Assembly (NCBI RefSeq): GCF_000376785.1
Contig: NZ_AQXX01000138.1
Coordinates: 1-64,000 of the forward strand
Source: Hahella ganghwensis DSM 17046
Lineage (GTDB): Bacteria > Pseudomonadota > Gammaproteobacteria > Pseudomonadales > Oleiphilaceae
Reading direction: 5' to 3'
Length of the DNA: 64,000 nucleotides
The notes under the pieces were generated by a model. That model was not told where the DNA came from. It saw nothing but the letters and a program-made list of their open reading frames with translations, and ran no database searches. This document shows positions 61,168-64,000 of the stretch, piece by piece (within the stretch, counting starts at the first letter, position 1; each line of letters begins with the position of its first letter). Position numbers and translations under genes: made by a program.

Positions 61168-64000
61168 GGGTGATTACCTTGAACAATGCCAATGAACTCA
61201 GTTATTGCCGCTTTGGTGGGGCGATAGAAGTAGACGCCGGTCTGTTCTGTCTCTGGTTCTGTTTTGTCTCCGGTCATGCCTCTCAAAAACAGGTAATAAA
61301 TACCACCGAAATGTTGGTCATAATCATAGTCTGGTTGTCTGGCCTCCAGGAAGCGGTGCAGGGCCAGCGCATATATCATGTATTGTAGGTCGTAAAGGTG
61401 TTCACGAATCGCGATCGACATAGCCGTCTGATCATAATTCACTGCGGATTCCCCTAGCTTGTTACTTTTATAATCAGCTAGATAGAATCGACCATTGTGC
61501 AGGAAGACGAGATCGATAAAGCCGTGGAGCTGCCCGGTTTGTTGAGGAAAGTCCAGATTGGCGTGGTCATCGGATTGCCATAGCCGGTCAATATACTGGT
61601 TAAGCCTGTGCGCCTGAAGATTGTGGATGGGAAGGAAAAACTCCATTTCCACGATTTTGTTGGTATTACTCAGCTGGCGCAGACGCAATGGGGATGTTTC
61701 CGCTGCCTCAGCCGCAGTCGTTTCTGGCAGCGGCAGAGGAGTGTTAAGAACATCCTGTATACCCTCTCTCAACGGAATAACCCAATCGCCATTCTGATCT
61801 GGCGGATATAAGCGGAAATAGTCCAGTTGCTGTGAGATAACCAGATCAAGGGCTGAGGGGTCTTCTTCAGTGAAATCTATCTGTTCCAGGATACTGTGCA
61901 GACACAGTCCGCTCAGGCTGCCGGCGGCAAAGCTGGCCAGAGATTTTTCCACTGGCAGGTCTGCAGTGATGTCGGGTAACTCGTGCGTATCTTCTCCCAG
62001 TTCTTCTGCTCTGGTTGAGACCGGATGTGTCTGACTTTCGTTGCTTGATTGTGCTAAGTGGCTGTAACTGGACTGAATCCATTGTTGTCTGACTGGCTTC
62101 AGGACCGGGAGAGCCGCCAATGTTGGTTTAGCTCCCTGATCAATCCGGCGTTCATGAAGCGGGTCGGGCATGGGAAGGCATGTCAGACCGGGTACTGACT
62201 CACTGAGTTGAAGCAGTGGCGCAAACAGACCCTCATCATCTGATGGGTATCCTTTAACATCAGGCAAGCCGCCGGTATTGTCAGTATCAGCACTGCTGCC
62301 ATATAGCAACCAGGCCATGGCGGTGTTCTGCATTTGTTTGAACGCTCCCCAGGGGAATACGCAATGCTGCCTGGCCCGGGTTAGAGCAACATAGAGCAGC
62401 CGGAGATCCTCGGCCAGCGATTCCATACCGGCCTGCTGGCGGGCCTCCTCGCGTTCACCGAAATCCAGGACCAGTTCTTGATTGTTGGCCGGGTCATGTA
62501 TGCAGAACGGCGCCGATGGCCAGTTTGAGCCCAGTCCGATGAAGGGGCAATAGACCAATGGATATTCCAGTCCCTTGGAGCTGTGAATTGTTACAATCTT
62601 GACAAGATCATCATCACTTTCCAATCGGAGCTGGTGCTCATCCTGCTGCGCCGCTGAACTTTCCCGTTGGGCGACATACCACACTGAAAGTGATTCTGGT
62701 GTTGGTGCTTCCGTCTGGGCCGTTTGTAGTAAACTTGCCAGATGCAGCAGGTTAGTCAAAGCACGCTCACCCTGTGGTCGACTCAACAGTCGTGCCGGGA
62801 TCTGATAGAGATGGAGCCATCGCTGAAACATGACCAGGAAACCGTGGCGTTGCCAATCCTGGCGTAGTTGCAGTAATTCGTGCAACAGTTGCTCCCAGGC
62901 AACTTCGTCCTTTGCGAGTGCTTCCAGACGGTTGGCATTATAACCCCAGCAGTGTGTGACCAGGGCGGCTCGCAGCCGACTTTCCTCCGTTGGCTCAAGC
63001 AAAGCTTGAATCAGATAAAACAGGTCCTCTGCTTCGGCAGTTTGATAAACCGATTCCCGGCTCAGAAATACACTGCTGACATGGCGCTCCTGCAAGGCCT
63101 GCTGTAATGCCAGTGCTTCACTGCCTTTACGAACCAGAATGGCGATGTCGCCCGGTTTAACGGTTTTCTCACCCAGACAGGCTTTACCTGTACTACCGAG
63201 ATTAATCCAATGGGCGACTTCGCTGGCTATTGTGGCAGCAATTGTCGGAACAACTATTTTTTTGTCCAGGGATTTTTTCTGCTCATCTGCTTCACGTTGC
63301 CACATCCAGCAATGCAACGGAGAGACGGCTTTACCCTCTATTGTGAGAGGAAGAGCGTCAGCGTGGCCTGCTGCCTGCACAGGATAAAACTCAATATCCT
63401 GTCCCATCAGGAAGGCATTTTTATTAGCGGAAAACAGGCTGTTAACGGCATACACCAACTCGCTGTGTGAGCGCCAGTTGGTGTCCATGGTGTAACGGGC
63501 AGTCGTCTCGTGTTTGGCCTGCAGATAGGCGTAGATATCCGCGCCCCGAAAACTGTAAATTGCCTGCTTCGGGTCGCCGATCATTACCAGCCCGCAGAGG
63601 TCTTCAGGCGCAGATGCCTCCACCCGATAAATCGAATTAAAAATGGCATACTGTGCCGGATCCGTATCCTGAAACTCATCAATCATCGCCAGAGGATATC
63701 GCTCCCTGAGAGTCTGGCTGAGTTGCATTCCCAATGGCCCTCGGATAGCTTCTCGCAAGCGCGTGATCAGATCATCGAACCCCATAACCTGACGTTGGTG
63801 TTTTAAGCGGGAAAAAGCATCACGCACATCTTTGATCAGTGTTACCAGAAGCCAGGGAGACAGATGATCGCTGACTTCCAAGTAGTGTTCCACACCATCG
63901 AACAACGGGTGCTCAGGTGCTTCCAGGCCCTTTTTGGCAGCCGCTTTCAGGACTTGGCTATGCAGGTGATTTCTGGCCAGAATGGCAGCCTGCTTCGGCA
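61164..64000 (-). CDS. recB: Exodeoxyribonuclease V subunit beta RecB (5' end outside window)
   Basis: About 945 codons of RecB are seen; the gene runs off the right edge, so the N-terminal helicase motifs, including Walker A, are not visible. Present are MIDEFQDTDPAQYAIF and MIGDPKQAIYSFRGAD of the UvrD-type helicase, VTIHSSKGLEYPLVYCPF, LRLLYVALTRARQHC, and the C-terminal nuclease with LHGFIDLVFLHNGRFYLADYKSNKLG (metal Asp and the DYK triad). The open frame continues to base 64000 without stop. Upstream recC is expected outside the window. Confidence 0.95.
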   Translation of the reverse strand, partial: PKQAAILARNHLHSQVLKAAAKKGLEAPEHPLFDGVEHYLEVSDHLSPWLLVTLIKDVRDAFSRLKHQRQVMGFDDLITRLREAIRGPLGMQLSQTLRERYPLAMIDEFQDTDPAQYAIFNSIYRVEASAPEDLCGLVMIGDPKQAIYSFRGADIYAYLQAKHETTARYTMDTNWRSHSELVYAVNSLFSANKNAFLMGQDIEFYPVQAAGHADALPLTIEGKAVSPLHCWMWQREADEQKKSLDKKIVVPTIAATIASEVAHWINLGSTGKACLGEKTVKPGDIAILVRKGSEALALQQALQERHVSSVFLSRESVYQTAEAEDLFYLIQALLEPTEESRLRAALVTHCWGYNANRLEALAKDEVAWEQLLHELLQLRQDWQRHGFLVMFQRWLHLYQIPARLLSRPQGERALTNLLHLASLLQTAQTEAPTPESLSVWYVAQRESSAAQQDEHQLRLESDDDLVKIVTIHSSKGLEYPLVYCPFIGLGSNWPSAPFCIHDPANNQELVLDFGEREEARQQAGMESLAEDLRLLYVALTRARQHCVFPWGAFKQMQNTAMAWLLYGSSADTDNTGGLPDVKGYPSDDEGLFAPLLQLSESVPGLTCLPMPDPLHERRIDQGAKPTLAALPVLKPVRQQWIQSSYSHLAQSSNESQTHPVSTRAEELGEDTHELPDITADLPVEKSLASFAAGSLSGLCLHSILEQIDFTEEDPSALDLVISQQLDYFRLYPPDQNGDWVIPLREGIQDVLNTPLPLPETTAAEAAETSPLRLRQLSNTNKIVEMEFFLPIHNLQAHRLNQYIDRLWQSDDHANLDFPQQTGQLHGFIDLVFLHNGRFYLADYKSNKLGESAVNYDQTAMSIAIREHLYDLQYMIYALALHRFLEARQPDYDYDQHFGGIYYLFLRGMTGDKTEPETEQTGVYFYRPTKAAITEFIGIVQGNHP

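Noticed and set aside
1-64000. CRISPR array, prophage or restriction system
   Set aside because: No regularly spaced repeats, Cas, phage structural or methylase genes were seen; RecBD is the only DNA-defence-related set.

Overview
The window looks like a chromosome segment of a free-living, probably marine, gammaproteobacterium of the Oceanospirillales/Hahellaceae type. The signs are E. coli-like RtcR/RtcB/RtcA, RecBD, YeiP/EfpL, PepD and HspQ proteins, an ectoine-degradation cluster, an imelysin iron locus, and base composition near 50% GC. The genus cannot be fixed from sequence alone. There are no rRNA genes, CRISPR arrays or phage genes. One IS5-type element is cut by the left edge (1-287) and recB is cut by the right edge.

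Region 1 (1-8.0 kb) is the most interesting part, an RNA-repair island. rtcR (sigma-54 activator with an N-terminal ligand-sensing domain), rtcB (RNA ligase) and rtcA (RNA 3'-phosphate cyclase) lie on the minus strand. A sigma-54-type promoter (3547-3531) sits just upstream of a 50-codon ORF with a strong ribosome-binding site, and this ORF overlaps the start of rtcB. A second promoter with the same TTGGCA-N7-TGATATA pattern (5528-5544) faces the other way. It drives a leader of about 475 nt that holds a tRNA-Lys(UUU)-like fold without an encoded CCA end, then a run of perfect RNA hairpins ending in a terminator-like stem, then a slipin/SPFH protein and a YcgL-type nucleotidyltransferase, closed by a strong terminator. 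I read this as two RtcR-controlled arms: ligase/cyclase, and tRNA-like RNA plus slipin plus nucleotidyltransferase.

Region 2 (8-13.5 kb) is an ectoine/diaminobutyrate catabolic cluster (doeC-doeA-doeD-doeB2-like). Region 3 (13.5-27.5 kb) is a mosaic of single genes: trhP, a GIY-YIG-like protein with a histone-like tail, a PLP decarboxylase, an XRE regulator, a UbiA prenyltransferase, a frameshifted binding protein, a DksA-like protein, an HD-GYP/PilZ pair and a 2OG-Fe(II) oxygenase. It also has a candidate structured RNA at 18.05-18.13 kb. Region 4 (27.6-35 kb) holds an RND efflux pair behind an 18-bp tandem repeat, a lipoprotein and an SLC13 permease.

Region 5 (34.8-41 kb) is an iron-responsive imelysin/di-haem/imelysin/DUF1513 operon behind a Fur-box-like sequence, with a divergent flavin reductase. 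Region 6 (41-49 kb) carries Sui1, a YheT hydrolase, a MocR-DUF1127-LysE unit with clear operator repeats, a monooxygenase-WYL regulator pair with a palindromic operator, and hspQ interrupted by an in-frame TGA at a conserved Trp position. Region 7 (49-64 kb) has a histidine kinase lacking its phospho-acceptor His, efpL, pirin/LysR, pepD, an orphan membrane-tailed protein, a CHASE-PAS histidine kinase, a binding protein, and recD-recB.
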